Assembly (NCBI RefSeq): GCF_001591365.1
Contig: NZ_BCUT01000007.1
Coordinates: 496,001-560,000 of the forward strand
Direction of reading: 5' to 3'
From: Variovorax paradoxus NBRC 15149
GTDB lineage: Bacteria > Pseudomonadota > Gammaproteobacteria > Burkholderiales > Burkholderiaceae_C
DNA: 64,000 bases
In this document: piece after piece, positions 24,773-33,010 of the stretch
Position numbering within the stretch: position 1 is the first letter of the stretch
How the letters are laid out: each line of letters starts with the position of its first letter
The notes under the pieces: model-generated
Database searches by the model: none
Told to the model about the DNA's origin: nothing
What the model saw: only the letters and a program-made list of their open reading frames with translations
Program-made: the position numbers and the translations under genes

Positions 24773-25318
24773 CTACTTCGACTCCATCATCTTCTTGAGG
24801 TGGGCGAGCCCGTCGCGGTAGACGCCGGTCACGGCCTTGATGGCGGCTTCGTCGTTCTTGTCCGGCGGCGGATCGTTGTTGGGGTAGCCGCGGTAGAAGG
24901 CGCCGCGCCATTCGACGACCGACTTGCCGCCGTCGGCCACCACCGAGAGCACGGAGGTGTAGTTGGTGACCGGCAGCGCGCCGCCGTCCTTGGCGCGGTA
25001 GTTGTATTTCATCTTCGCGTCGTCGTAGCCCTCGAGCGTTTCGACGAGCATGCCCCCGTCCTTGAGCTTGACGGTGCGCACCGAGCCTTCGGCATTGCCC
25101 TTGTCGGCCGCGCTGTCGGCCACCGCCGGATGCCAGTCCTTCAGCGCGTTGAAGTTCTTGATCTTGGCCCAGACGGCATCGGCCGGGGCCTCGATGGTGA
25201 CTTTCTCGCTCACCTTCTGGCGCGTGGGCCCGTGGGCCTGGCTCGGGGCCGATGCGGCAAGCAGGATCGATGCGAGAAGAACGGAGAGCGCCCGTCGGCC
25301 GGAGGGATGTGTCAGCAT
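24773..25318 (-). CDS. mxaD: MxaD-like periplasmic SRPBCC protein
   Basis: A 181-residue exported protein. A signal peptide (SVLLASILLAASAPSQA-HG) precedes an SRPBCC/START-like domain beginning VSEKVTIEAPADAVWAKIKNF, with SVVEWRGAFYRG near residue 135. MxaD was reported to help interaction between methanol dehydrogenase and its cytochrome. The start MLTHPSGRR is the one just before the signal peptide; longer readings run into the upstream region. It lies 55 bp downstream of the YVTN propeller gene and upstream of mxaR. Confidence 0.87.
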   Translation of the reverse strand: MLTHPSGRRALSVLLASILLAASAPSQAHGPTRQKVSEKVTIEAPADAVWAKIKNFNALKDWHPAVADSAADKGNAEGSVRTVKLKDGGMLVETLEGYDDAKMKYNYRAKDGGALPVTNYTSVLSVVADGGKSVVEWRGAFYRGYPNNDPPPDKNDEAAIKAVTGVYRDGLAHLKKMMESK

Positions 25319-25373
25319 GGAAATATCCGTGATGAGGTGGGAAGAAGAAAAGGTCGGTTCAAAAAAAAACAGG

Positions 25374-26357
25374 TCAGGGCTCCATCGGCGCGCCGATGAA
25401 GGCGCCGAAGCCGCGGCTGTTCTGTCCCGTGGCAATGGTCTTGAGCTTCTGTCCGCTCGCGGCGTCCAGCACCTGCACGTTGTCGTCCATCCAGTTGACG
25501 ACGTAGACCCGGTCGCCGTGCGCGGCAATGCCTTCCGGGTAGGCAAAGCCGGGGAGGGTGCGCAGCAGCTTCAGCGAGGCGGCGTCGATCACGGTGACCG
25601 AGTCTTCGTGCTGGTTGGTCACGTAGAGCAGCGCGCCGCCCTCGGCCAGCGCCGCGCCGTAGGGCGCCTTGCCGACCTTCACGGTGGCAATCACGGCCGG
25701 GCGGACGATGTCGCGCATGTCCACCACCGAGACGTCGTTGCTCTGCACGTTGAGCGCGTAAAGGCGCGAGCGCGGCGCGTCGTAGAACAGCGCGAACGGA
25801 TGGCTGCCGACGCGCACGCGCGCCAGCACGCGCTGCGCGGCGGTGTCGACCACGGCCACGCTGTCGTCGTCGCGCTCGGCCACGAAAACGGCGGCGCCGC
25901 CGGGATGCGCGGCCACGCCAGCGGGCGCGCGGCCGACCGCGATCGAAGCCAGCGGCTTGGCGGCGCCGGCGGCCTGCGCATCGAGCACCAGCAACCGGCT
26001 GCTGTACCAGTCGGCCACGTAGAGGCGCTGGCCGTCGGCCGAGATGTCGATGCCCACCGGCCCGTCGCCGGCCGGCAGCGTGTTCACGACCTTCTGCTGG
26101 CGCATGTCGATGACCGAGATGGTCTTGCTGTCGGGGTTGGAGACGAAGGCCCGGCCCGCGCGGCTCGACGCCACCACGCCGGCCGGCGAGCGGCCCACGG
26201 GCACCGTGGCCACCACCTGCTGCGAGGCGAGGTCGATCACCGACACGTCGTGGCTGCCCTGGTTGGTGATGTAGGCGAACGGCGAGGCCCAGGCCGGGCT
26301 GCACAGCAGCAGCATCGCGGCAAGCCCGGCGTGCACAGGTGTCGCGGTACCTGTCAT
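25374..26357 (-). CDS. Periplasmic YVTN-type beta-propeller protein
   Basis: A 327-residue exported protein with signal peptide (AAMLLLCSPAWA-SP) followed by about seven 40-residue blades with the YVTN pattern (AYITNQGSHDVSVID, AFVSNPDSKTISVID, LYVADWYSSRLLVLD, VFVAERDDDSVAVVD, LYVTNQHEDSVTVID, VYVVNWMDDNVQVLD). Proteins of this kind recur in PQQ-dehydrogenase gene clusters; function is unproven, with binding of metal or partner protein most often suggested. A second propeller, in the divergent cluster at 32012, has the same architecture. Intergenic gaps are short, so it should be co-transcribed with xoxF. Confidence 0.82.
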   Translation of the reverse strand: MTGTATPVHAGLAAMLLLCSPAWASPFAYITNQGSHDVSVIDLASQQVVATVPVGRSPAGVVASSRAGRAFVSNPDSKTISVIDMRQQKVVNTLPAGDGPVGIDISADGQRLYVADWYSSRLLVLDAQAAGAAKPLASIAVGRAPAGVAAHPGGAAVFVAERDDDSVAVVDTAAQRVLARVRVGSHPFALFYDAPRSRLYALNVQSNDVSVVDMRDIVRPAVIATVKVGKAPYGAALAEGGALLYVTNQHEDSVTVIDAASLKLLRTLPGFAYPEGIAAHGDRVYVVNWMDDNVQVLDAASGQKLKTIATGQNSRGFGAFIGAPMEP

Positions 26358-26379
26358 GGCGCTGTGCCCGGGACGCGGC

Positions 26380-26751
26380 TCAGCGCGCGGTCGGCGGGCC
26401 GATGAAGCAGCCCTTGTTGGCCTTGGCCTGCAGCGCCTTGTAGCGCTTGATGTCGGCCTGCAGCTTTTCCGAATCGCGGATGTAGCCGCCGCGCTCGCCG
26501 CCGATGGTGGTGGCCTTGGCCGCGGTGCTCAGGTCCACGTATTCCGAGTATTTGATTTCCCTGGCCAGCGCATCGACCGCGCAGGAGCACTTGCTGGCCA
26601 TTTCGAAGTGGCCGGCATCAGGGTGGGCCGCGATGCATTCCTGCACGTACAGCACGCGGTCCAGCGTGGGAAAGTCGTTGGCATGCGTCGCGCCATGCAC
26701 GGCCATCGGCAGGCCGAGAAGACAGAGAAGAAGACGGACTGTTTTGTTCAT
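26380..26751 (-). CDS. Small exported Cys-containing protein of the xox cluster
   Basis: A 123-residue protein that I do not recognise. It has a signal peptide (VRLLLCLLGLPMAVHGATHA) and mature Cys residues in VQECIAAHPDAGHFEMASKCSCAVDAL and near the end (NKGCFIG), suggesting two disulphides. The C-terminal half is Lys- and Ala-rich and probably helical. The ATG at 26751 directly precedes the signal. It lies 22 bp upstream of the propeller gene within the xoxF run, so a role in periplasmic methanol oxidation is likely by context only. Confidence 0.7.
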   Translation of the reverse strand: MNKTVRLLLCLLGLPMAVHGATHANDFPTLDRVLYVQECIAAHPDAGHFEMASKCSCAVDALAREIKYSEYVDLSTAAKATTIGGERGGYIRDSEKLQADIKRYKALQAKANKGCFIGPPTAR

Positions 26752-26790
26752 GGCGTTCGCTGGAAGAATTTCTGGGGCGGCAACAGGCAC

Positions 26791-27474
26791 CTAGCGCGCC
26801 GGCGCCTTGGCCCCGTCGATCAGGAGCTCCTCGACCATGAGGGGCTGGGCCGCGGCGCTGTCGCCCGGAATGGAGGTGCGAATGCCGTAGACGCCGCCCG
26901 GCACCGCGTCGGACAGCGTGAAGCGGTAGGTCTTGGTCGCGAACTTTTCGTACTTCGGCCGGTTCGGGTCGTCCAGGAAGGGACTGAAGACGATCTCCTT
27001 GCCCTTGATGGCGCGGCCCTGGTAGCGCAGCGCCACGTCGCGCACTTGGGCGTCCTGGTAGATCCCCATGCGGATGCGCTTGCGGAAGTGGTATTCGGAG
27101 CCGCGCGTGAGGCGCTTCATCTCGCGCACGTCGTGCTCCAGGAAATAGAGGATCACGGGATTGCCTTCGGCAGCCGGCACGTCGGGCACCGGGAGCTTGT
27201 GCGCACCGCTCAGGAACACGCCCTTGGCATCGCAGCAGCGGCCGTCTTCCTTGGCGCTCAGGGACACCGTCACGCTGTCGGCAAACGCTTCCTCGAAGCT
27301 GCCGGTCTTGCCGAAGGTGTAGCGCAGCAGCATGGGCGCCTGCAGGTCCTTCAGCTGCGGCGTCATGAACAGCAGGCGTTCGGCGGGCGAGAAGTCGCGC
27401 TTGTCGGGCTCGGCCTGCGAGGCCGGGGGAGACAAGAGAAGAACGCAGAGCGAAGCGGCGATGGCGAAGCGCAT
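26791..27474 (-). CDS. Exported protein of unknown function in the xox cluster
   Basis: A 227-residue protein with signal peptide (FAIAASLCVLLLSPPASQA-EP). The mature part looks beta-rich and contains a vicinal Cys pair in DGRCCDAKG and paired blocks ILYFLEHDVREMKRLTRG and IRMGIYQDAQVRDVALRYQG. I cannot name the family from sequence; comparable genes sit near mxaD or xoxJ in methylotrophs, and MxaE is one candidate. Start ATG at 27474 opens the signal peptide; the frame runs further upstream only as non-coding-like Arg/Ala sequence. It follows xoxJ by 26 bp. Confidence 0.7.
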   Translation of the reverse strand: MRFAIAASLCVLLLSPPASQAEPDKRDFSPAERLLFMTPQLKDLQAPMLLRYTFGKTGSFEEAFADSVTVSLSAKEDGRCCDAKGVFLSGAHKLPVPDVPAAEGNPVILYFLEHDVREMKRLTRGSEYHFRKRIRMGIYQDAQVRDVALRYQGRAIKGKEIVFSPFLDDPNRPKYEKFATKTYRFTLSDAVPGGVYGIRTSIPGDSAAAQPLMVEELLIDGAKAPAR

Positions 27475-27500
27475 GGGAAAGAAGAACGAAGAGCGGCAAC

Positions 27501-28391
27501 TCAGTTGGTGGGAACCCCGAACGATGCATCGACCACCGGCACGCCGAACTCCTTCAGGATGGCCTGGATCTCGGGTGCCTTGGACTCGATCAGCCCTTCG
27601 ACCTGCTGCTTCCATTCGCGCTCTCCGTAGCGCACGCCCATGGCCATCTGGTAGTCGAGGCGCACGCCCTTTTCGGACTTGAGCGGCACCACGACGAGGG
27701 CCGGGTTCTTGACGCGCCGCGCGAAGTAGCCCGCGATCGGGCCCCAGACCACCACGGCATCGAGCTTGCCTTCGGCCAGGTCCTTCTCGACGATCTCGCC
27801 CGGGTACTGCGCGGGGTCGGCGCTCATGAGCTTGTAGGGCACGCCTTGCTCCAGCAGGCCGTGCTTGTTGAGCCATTGCGAGGCCGGCGAGCGGTCGTAG
27901 ATGCCGATGCGCAGCGACTTGAGCTTGGCCGCATCGAGCTTGAGGAAGTCTTCCGCCGAGGCCACGTTGTCCATGCCCTTGCCCTTGGGAAAGACCAGCG
28001 CGTAGGTCGAGCGGTAGTAGGGCTTGGTGACCGAGACTTCGTCGAGCCCGACCGGCACGCCCATCACGATGTCGCAGGGATAGTCCTGCCCCGGCAGCTT
28101 GAAGCGCAGCGTGTTGCGGAAGAAGGCCAGCCGCTGCGGGAACGAGTAGTAGGTGACCGGCAGGCCGAGCGCCTTGCCGAACAGCTCGGCGATGCGGTTC
28201 TCGATGCCTTCTGCCTTGGTGTTGGAGAAGGGCATGTTGTTGGGGTCCTGGCAGACGCGCAGCGCCTTGCGCGGCGGGGTCTCCTGGGCCGCGGCCGGAA
28301 CCAGCGCGCAGCAGCAGGCTGCGCCCAGGAGGCCCGCCCGCAGGCGGGCGCCGATCGAAAGGGGCTTGGCAGCACGCTGCCGGGTGGTCAT
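27501..28391 (-). CDS. xoxJ: XoxJ, periplasmic substrate-binding-like protein for methanol dehydrogenase
   Basis: A 296-residue protein of the quinoprotein-dehydrogenase-associated SBP family. A signal peptide (LLGAACCCALVPAAAQ) is followed by LRVCQDPNNMPFSN, the hallmark start of XoxJ/MxaJ, and YSFPQRLAFFRNTLR and DIVMGVPVGLDEVSVTKPYYRSTYALVF. XoxJ has a bilobed fold and is thought to help activate or fold XoxF. It overlaps xoxG by 4 bp, so the two are translated together. The xoxFGJ order is the standard one. Confidence 0.93.
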   Translation of the reverse strand: MTTRQRAAKPLSIGARLRAGLLGAACCCALVPAAAQETPPRKALRVCQDPNNMPFSNTKAEGIENRIAELFGKALGLPVTYYSFPQRLAFFRNTLRFKLPGQDYPCDIVMGVPVGLDEVSVTKPYYRSTYALVFPKGKGMDNVASAEDFLKLDAAKLKSLRIGIYDRSPASQWLNKHGLLEQGVPYKLMSADPAQYPGEIVEKDLAEGKLDAVVVWGPIAGYFARRVKNPALVVVPLKSEKGVRLDYQMAMGVRYGEREWKQQVEGLIESKAPEIQAILKEFGVPVVDASFGVPTN

Positions 28392-28792
28392 TTGTTTTCT
28401 TCCACTCGGGCGCGGGTGATGGCGCCGTCGGACCGGCCCTTGAGGTAGGCGTAGAGCTGGTTGATGTTCTCCATCACCGCCGGGTTGTTGCCGAAGCTCT
28501 GCATGCCCTTGTCGAGCCTGCCGTCGCGCACGGTCTTGATGAAGTCTTCCTTCTTCATCGTCTTGAGGCTGTTGATGAGGGACGGTCCCACCATGCCTTC
28601 CTGGTTGGGCCCGTGGCAGCGGTCGCAGGCCGCGGAGCGCCAGGTGCGGAAACCCTTCATGGTTTCGGGATCCACCTTGTAGCCGTCGGTGACCTTGTAG
28701 GGGGCGGGGTCTGGCGCGGCAATGGCCAGTGTGCAGGCCACGCCGGCAAGCAGGACGAGGGAAGGCAGCAACGTTGACTTACGAAATTTCAT
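28388..28792 (-). CDS. xoxG: Cytochrome c, electron acceptor of XoxF
   Basis: A 134-residue single-haem cytochrome c. The signal peptide ends near ACTLAIA-AP. The haem motif is C56-D-R-C59-H60 and the likely axial Met is Met97 in DKGMQSFG. XoxG takes electrons from the PQQ of XoxF and passes them to the terminal chain. The gene lies 115 bp downstream of xoxF, a gap that holds a strong hairpin, and overlaps xoxJ. Start ATG 28792 begins the signal sequence. Confidence 0.92.
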   Translation of the reverse strand: MKFRKSTLLPSLVLLAGVACTLAIAAPDPAPYKVTDGYKVDPETMKGFRTWRSAACDRCHGPNQEGMVGPSLINSLKTMKKEDFIKTVRDGRLDKGMQSFGNNPAVMENINQLYAYLKGRSDGAITRARVEENK

Positions 28793-28830
28793 GGCTCCTG
28801 GGTCTCCGGTATCTTTTGAAAGTGCGTGGG

Positions 28831-28858
28831 GGGAGAGCCCTCGAGCGAGTGCTCTCCC
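28831..28858 (-). terminator. Hairpin between xoxF and xoxG
   Basis: GGGAGAGC (28831-28838) pairs perfectly with GCTCTCCC (28851-28858), and inside it CTCG pairs with CGAG across a two-base loop. No T run follows on the coding strand, so it is more likely an mRNA-stabilising or attenuating element than a full terminator. It would allow more xoxF than xoxG mRNA. Confidence 0.6.
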
Positions 28859-28907
28859 GGTTCGCATGTTGCGTCTATCTGTGCAATGGCGCCTCGGTAG
28901 TAACGCC

Positions 28908-30734
28908 TCAGTTGGGCAGCGCGAAGACAGTCAGCGAGCCGCCGAGCTCGGTGTACTGGGCGAGCTCCTTGTAGCCGCCGACGGCGCCGAGGCCTTCGGT
29001 GCTCTTCTCGGGGTCGATGCCCGCAGCCATGCCGATGCCGGCCCAGCCGCCAATGCCCGAGAACACGCCGACGTACTGCTTGCCCTTGTGCTCATAGGTG
29101 AACACGTTGCCGATGATGCCGGACGGGGTCTTGAACTTGAACAGTTCCTTGTTGATGTCCTTGGCATCCACGCACTTCAGGTAGCCTTCCAGCGTGCCGT
29201 AGCAGGAGATCCCGCCCGCGGTGTTCAGCGAACCGCTCCACACCGAGAACTTCTCGGCCTTGGTCTGCACGATCTTGCCGGTGCCCGCATCCCAGGCGAT
29301 GAAGTTGCCCATGCCGCCATGGCTGCCCGGCGTGGGGTACATCGACAGCGTGGCGCCCACGTACGGCTGGCCTGCCGTGTACTCGACCTTGAACGGCTCG
29401 TAGTCCATGCAGACGTGGTTCGTCGGCACGTAGAAGAGCTTGGTGTTGGGGTCGTAGGAAGCCGGTTGCTGGTCCTTGCTGCCCAGCGCCGCCGGGCAGA
29501 TGCCCTTGGTGTTGACGTCGGCGCCGTTCTGCGCGGTCGAGTACTTGGCCACCACCTGCGGCCGGCCGGTCTTCATGTCGACGTGCGTGGCCCAGTTCAC
29601 CTTGGGGTCGTACTTCTCGGCCACCAGCAGCGCGCCGGTCACGCGGTCCAGCGTGTAGGCGAAGCCGTTGCGGTCGAAGTGCACCAGCGCCTTGGTCGGC
29701 TTGCCCTTGACGTTGATGTCCGCCAGGATCATTTCGTTGATGCCGTCGAAGTCCCATTCGTCATAGGGCGTCATCTGGTAGACCCAGTTGACCTTGCCGG
29801 TGTCGACGTCGCGCGACCAGATGCTCATGGACCACTTGTTGTCGCCGGGGCGCTGCGAGGGGTTCCAGGTCGACGGGTTGCCGGTGCCGTAGTACACGGC
29901 ATTGGTCGCCTTGTCGTAGCTGTACCAGCCCCAGGTGGTGCCGCCCCCGATCTTCCACTGGTCGCCCTTCCAGGTCTTCAGCGAAGAGTCCTTGCCCACG
30001 GGCGCCATCTTGCCGTCGGTCCAGGTCATGGTCTTGGCCGGGTCCATCAGCATTTCTTCGTCGGGGCCGGTGCTGAAGCCCTTCCACGCCAGCTTGCCGT
30101 CCTTGATGTTGTAGGCCGCCAGGAAGCCGCGCACGCCGAACTCGCCGCCGCTGATGCCGGTGATGACCTTGTCCTTGAAGACGTGGGGTGCGTTGGTGTT
30201 GGTGGCGCCGACCTTCGGATCGCCGTTCTTCACCGTCCACACCACCTTGCCGGTCTTGCTGTCGAGCGCCACCAGGGTGGTGTCGGCCTGTTGCAGGAAG
30301 ACCTTTCCTTCCGCATAGGCAAGCCCGCGGTTCACCGTGTCGCAGCACATGACCGCGATCACCGACTGGTCCTGCTTGGGTTCGTACTTCCACAGGATCT
30401 TCTGGGTCTCGACGTCGAGCGCGAACACCTTGTTCGGGAACGGCGAGTGCAGGTACATGACGCCATCGACCACCAGGGGCGAACCCTCGTGGCCGCGCAG
30501 CACGCCGGTGGAGAAGGTCCACGCGACCTGCATCTTGCCCACGTTGCTCTTGGTGATCTGATTCAACTTGCTGTATCGCTGGTTGAACATATCGCCCGCT
30601 TGCGTGGCCCAGTTCTTGGAGTTGGCGATGTTTTTCTCGACGTCGGCATTGGCGAGCGCCAAGGCCGGAAGAGCCAACATCGCGACGCCGATATGCCGTA
30701 CGAGACGGCCGGCGATCTGCCTGGAAAACTTCAT
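28908..30734 (-). CDS. xoxF: Lanthanide-dependent PQQ methanol dehydrogenase XoxF
   Basis: A 608-residue quinoprotein with signal peptide (MLALPALALA-NA) and an eight-bladed propeller. Key residues by motif are the vicinal disulphide C130-C131 (AVMCCDT), metal ligands Glu198 (GGEFG) and Asn286 (GTGNPS), and catalytic Asp328 plus extra Asp330 in YDEWDFDG. The second Asp two residues after the catalytic one marks lanthanide-dependent XoxF as opposed to calcium MxaF, which has a small residue there. It oxidises methanol in the periplasm. It leads the 13-gene minus-strand run. A GGAGAC Shine-Dalgarno precedes the ATG. Confidence 0.96.
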   Translation of the reverse strand: MKFSRQIAGRLVRHIGVAMLALPALALANADVEKNIANSKNWATQAGDMFNQRYSKLNQITKSNVGKMQVAWTFSTGVLRGHEGSPLVVDGVMYLHSPFPNKVFALDVETQKILWKYEPKQDQSVIAVMCCDTVNRGLAYAEGKVFLQQADTTLVALDSKTGKVVWTVKNGDPKVGATNTNAPHVFKDKVITGISGGEFGVRGFLAAYNIKDGKLAWKGFSTGPDEEMLMDPAKTMTWTDGKMAPVGKDSSLKTWKGDQWKIGGGTTWGWYSYDKATNAVYYGTGNPSTWNPSQRPGDNKWSMSIWSRDVDTGKVNWVYQMTPYDEWDFDGINEMILADINVKGKPTKALVHFDRNGFAYTLDRVTGALLVAEKYDPKVNWATHVDMKTGRPQVVAKYSTAQNGADVNTKGICPAALGSKDQQPASYDPNTKLFYVPTNHVCMDYEPFKVEYTAGQPYVGATLSMYPTPGSHGGMGNFIAWDAGTGKIVQTKAEKFSVWSGSLNTAGGISCYGTLEGYLKCVDAKDINKELFKFKTPSGIIGNVFTYEHKGKQYVGVFSGIGGWAGIGMAAGIDPEKSTEGLGAVGGYKELAQYTELGGSLTVFALPN

Positions 30735-31258
30735 AGATGTCTCCTCACATTTCAGTGGGTTTTGAACATGGTCAATGGCGGCAGCCTGCGGATCTTTCGA
30801 TCACCTTGGCGAATGCTGCGGTCCGCAACATCCATGCCTGCCGGTTCCAGCGTGGAGCACTTCGGCAGCCGATGCGCGCTCCATGCAAAGACAGGCGGCT
30901 CCACTCGGAAGAGGCATGCACGCGGCGGCTTTCGCACAGCACGCGGCGGCGTGCGGCAACGCGGTCCGGACCTAGGGAAATCCCGAGCGTTCGGTGCGCT
31001 GGCCGGGGCCGCCCGCCACGCATTGCCGTGGCCCTGCATCGTGTGCGCATCAAATTTGACGCAAAGTGTCTCGCACGGCGTGACGGATGTCGTGCGGGCA
31101 TGGCCTGCATCGGGCTGCGCAGGCCTTCGCGCGGGCCAACGAATGGCAATGCATCACAGTGAAAACCCTCGACTTCCAGAGGCACGGAATTTGCGGCTCG
31201 AAGACAAACGGCCCCTACCATTGAGACACCCAAAGCCCGGCGAATCCCATCGATCTAC
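30735..31258. other. Divergent control region between xoxF and the lut-like ABC cluster
   Basis: A 524-bp gap with no supportable gene; open frames here are Arg/Ala/Ser-rich and lack family features. It must hold the promoters of both the xox run (minus) and the ABC cluster (plus). Visible elements are a 16-bp near-perfect palindrome at 31047-31062 and an inverted repeat CGCACG/CGTGCG at 31072-31096. Local base composition around the palindrome is less GC-rich than its surroundings. Confidence 0.6.
31047..31062. promoter_or_regulatory. Palindrome GCATCAAATTTGACGC, candidate operator
   Basis: A 16-bp inverted repeat with one mismatch (GCATCAAA against TTTGACGC), centred about 205 bp before the ABC ATPase start and about 320 bp before xoxF. 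Its size and symmetry fit a dimeric regulator site. No bound protein is known; the MoxX-like regulator encoded at 12883 is one candidate. Confidence 0.35.
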
Positions 31259-31972
31259 ATGCTGCGAACCATCGACTTAACCAAGCGCTATGGCACGCGC
31301 ACGGCGCTGCAGTCGTTGTCGCTGCATCTGCCTGCGGGCCAGTTCGTGGCGCTGCTCGGGCCCAACGGCGCGGGCAAGTCGACGCTGTTCCAGGTGCTCA
31401 CGGGCATGTTCGCCGCCGACGAAGGCGAGGTCGAGGTGGCCGGCCATTCGCTGCGCCGCTCGGCAACGGCGGCGCTGCGGCACATCGGCGTCGTGTTCCA
31501 GCAGATGTCGCTCGACCTGGACCTGAGCATCCGGCGCAACCTGCTGTTCCAGGCCGACCTGCACGGCCTGCCGCGCCGGCTTGCGGCCGAGCGCATCGCG
31601 TCGGCCTGCGAGCGCCTGAACATCGACGCCAATCTCGACCGCAAGGTGCGCGAGCTCTCGGGCGGCAACCGGCGCAAGGTCGAGCTGGCGCGCGCCGGGC
31701 TGCACCGGCCGGCCGTGCTGTTGATGGACGAAGCCACCGTCGGGCTCGACCCCAGGTCGCGCCAGGACCTGCTGGCGGCCCTGCATGCGGACGTGCGCGA
31801 GCGCGGCGTGTGCGTGCTGTGGGCCACGCACCGGGTCGAGGAGGCCGAGGAGGCCGACCGCGTGCTGGTGCTGCACAAGGGACAGCTGCTGGCGGACGGC
31901 ACGCCGGCGCAGGTGGGCCAGAGCCTTGGCGGCGCCACGCTGGAGGCGGGCTTCATCGCGCGCACCGCCTGA
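31259..31972 (+). CDS. ABC transporter ATPase of the PQQ-dehydrogenase/lanthanide-uptake type (LutE/PedC-like)
   Basis: A 237-residue ABC ATPase. Walker A is GPNGAGKST, the signature is LSGGNRRKVELARA, Walker B is VLLMDEATVGLD, and the switch His is in WATHR. The LSGGN signature and short length match the ATPase family found with PQQ-dependent alcohol dehydrogenases. Related proteins are LutE in Methylorubrum and part of PedA1A2BC in Pseudomonas putida, both tied to lanthanide uptake. It opens the plus-strand cluster divergent from xoxF; 39 bp separate it from the propeller gene. Confidence 0.87.
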   Translation: MLRTIDLTKRYGTRTALQSLSLHLPAGQFVALLGPNGAGKSTLFQVLTGMFAADEGEVEVAGHSLRRSATAALRHIGVVFQQMSLDLDLSIRRNLLFQADLHGLPRRLAAERIASACERLNIDANLDRKVRELSGGNRRKVELARAGLHRPAVLLMDEATVGLDPRSRQDLLAALHADVRERGVCVLWATHRVEEAEEADRVLVLHKGQLLADGTPAQVGQSLGGATLEAGFIARTA

Positions 31973-32011
31973 ACCAAGAACGATCCGAGCCAAAAAGAAT
32001 GGAGACATCGC

Positions 32012-33010
32012 ATGCCGCAACCCTTCCTGCCCCCGCCTGCGCGCACCCTGGTCCGCGCGGCCGCTAGCGCGCTCGCGCTGGCCGCCGCGAGCGCCGCCGC
32101 GCTGGCGCAGGGCACCGCCTATGTGTCGAGCGAAAAGGACAGCGCGCTGACGATGATCGACCTGGCGACCCTGGCCGTGAAGGGCACGATCCCGACCTGC
32201 AAGCGCGCGCGCCACATCCAGCTGACGCCCGAGCGCCAGATCATGGTGGCCTGCACCGATTCCAACCAGGCCGACCTGATCGACCCCGCGAGCGGCAAGT
32301 CGGTGCGGCGCATTCCGCTGGGCGACGAGCCCGAGGCCTTCGACCTGTCGCCGGACGGCAAGGTCATCTATGTCTCCAACGAGGACGCGGGCGAGGCCAG
32401 CTTCATCGACGCGGCCAGCGGCAAGAAGCTGCGCTCGGTCAAGGTGGGCGCGGAGCCCGAAGGCGTCAAGGTCAGCGCCGACGGCAAGACGCTGTACGTC
32501 ACGTCGGAGGTGGCGAGCCTGGTGCACGTGATCGACACGGCCAGCGGCAAGGTCGTGAAGAACATCAAGGTCGGCAAGCGCCCGCGGCGCATGGCCATCA
32601 CGCCGGACGGCAAGGAGCTCTGGGTCACCAACGAACTGGGCGCGAGCGTCAGCATCGTCTCCACCGCCACCCACGAGGTGATCGACACGCTCAAGTTCGA
32701 GGTGAAGGGCGCGCGCGCCGAGGACATCACGCCCGTGGGCATCCAGATGACGAGCGACGGCAAGCGGGCTTTCGTGGGCCTGGGCCGCGCCAACCACGTG
32801 GCCTTCGTCGACGTGGCCAGCCGCAAGGTCGGCTCGCTGGTGCTGGTCGGCAAGCGGGCCTGGAACGTCACGCTCGACAAGGCGCAGGCGCGGCTCTACG
32901 TGGTCAACGGCTTGAGCGACGACGTGACGGTGGTCGACGTGGCCGGCGCCAAGGCCATCAAGAGCGTTCCGGTAGGGCGCGTGCCCTATGGGCTCGTGAT
33001 CGTCGAATGA
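32012..33010 (+). CDS. PQQ-associated periplasmic beta-propeller protein (LutD-like)
   Basis: A 332-residue exported YVTN propeller. The signal peptide ends ASAAALA-QG, and the blades repeat patterns such as AYVSSEKDSALTMID, IYVSNEDAGEASFID, LYVTSEVASLVHVID, LWVTNELGASVSIVS and LYVVNGLSDDVTVVD. It fits the PQQ-dependent-catabolism propeller family, whose members lie with this ABC transporter in many genomes; lutD of the lanthanide cluster is of this kind. A Shine-Dalgarno (TGGAGA) precedes the ATG. It overlaps the next gene by 4 bp (ATGA). Confidence 0.83.
   Translation: MPQPFLPPPARTLVRAAASALALAAASAAALAQGTAYVSSEKDSALTMIDLATLAVKGTIPTCKRARHIQLTPERQIMVACTDSNQADLIDPASGKSVRRIPLGDEPEAFDLSPDGKVIYVSNEDAGEASFIDAASGKKLRSVKVGAEPEGVKVSADGKTLYVTSEVASLVHVIDTASGKVVKNIKVGKRPRRMAITPDGKELWVTNELGASVSIVSTATHEVIDTLKFEVKGARAEDITPVGIQMTSDGKRAFVGLGRANHVAFVDVASRKVGSLVLVGKRAWNVTLDKAQARLYVVNGLSDDVTVVDVAGAKAIKSVPVGRVPYGLVIVE

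Noticed and set aside
28908..30734. Assignment as calcium-dependent MxaF
   Set aside because: The motif is DFDG with the extra Asp two residues after the catalytic Asp, and no small MxaI subunit is encoded nearby; both point to XoxF.
28722..31280. An open frame of about 850 codons opposite xoxF and across the divergent region
   Set aside because: It is antisense to a complete XoxF and shows no signal, motif or ribosome-binding site.
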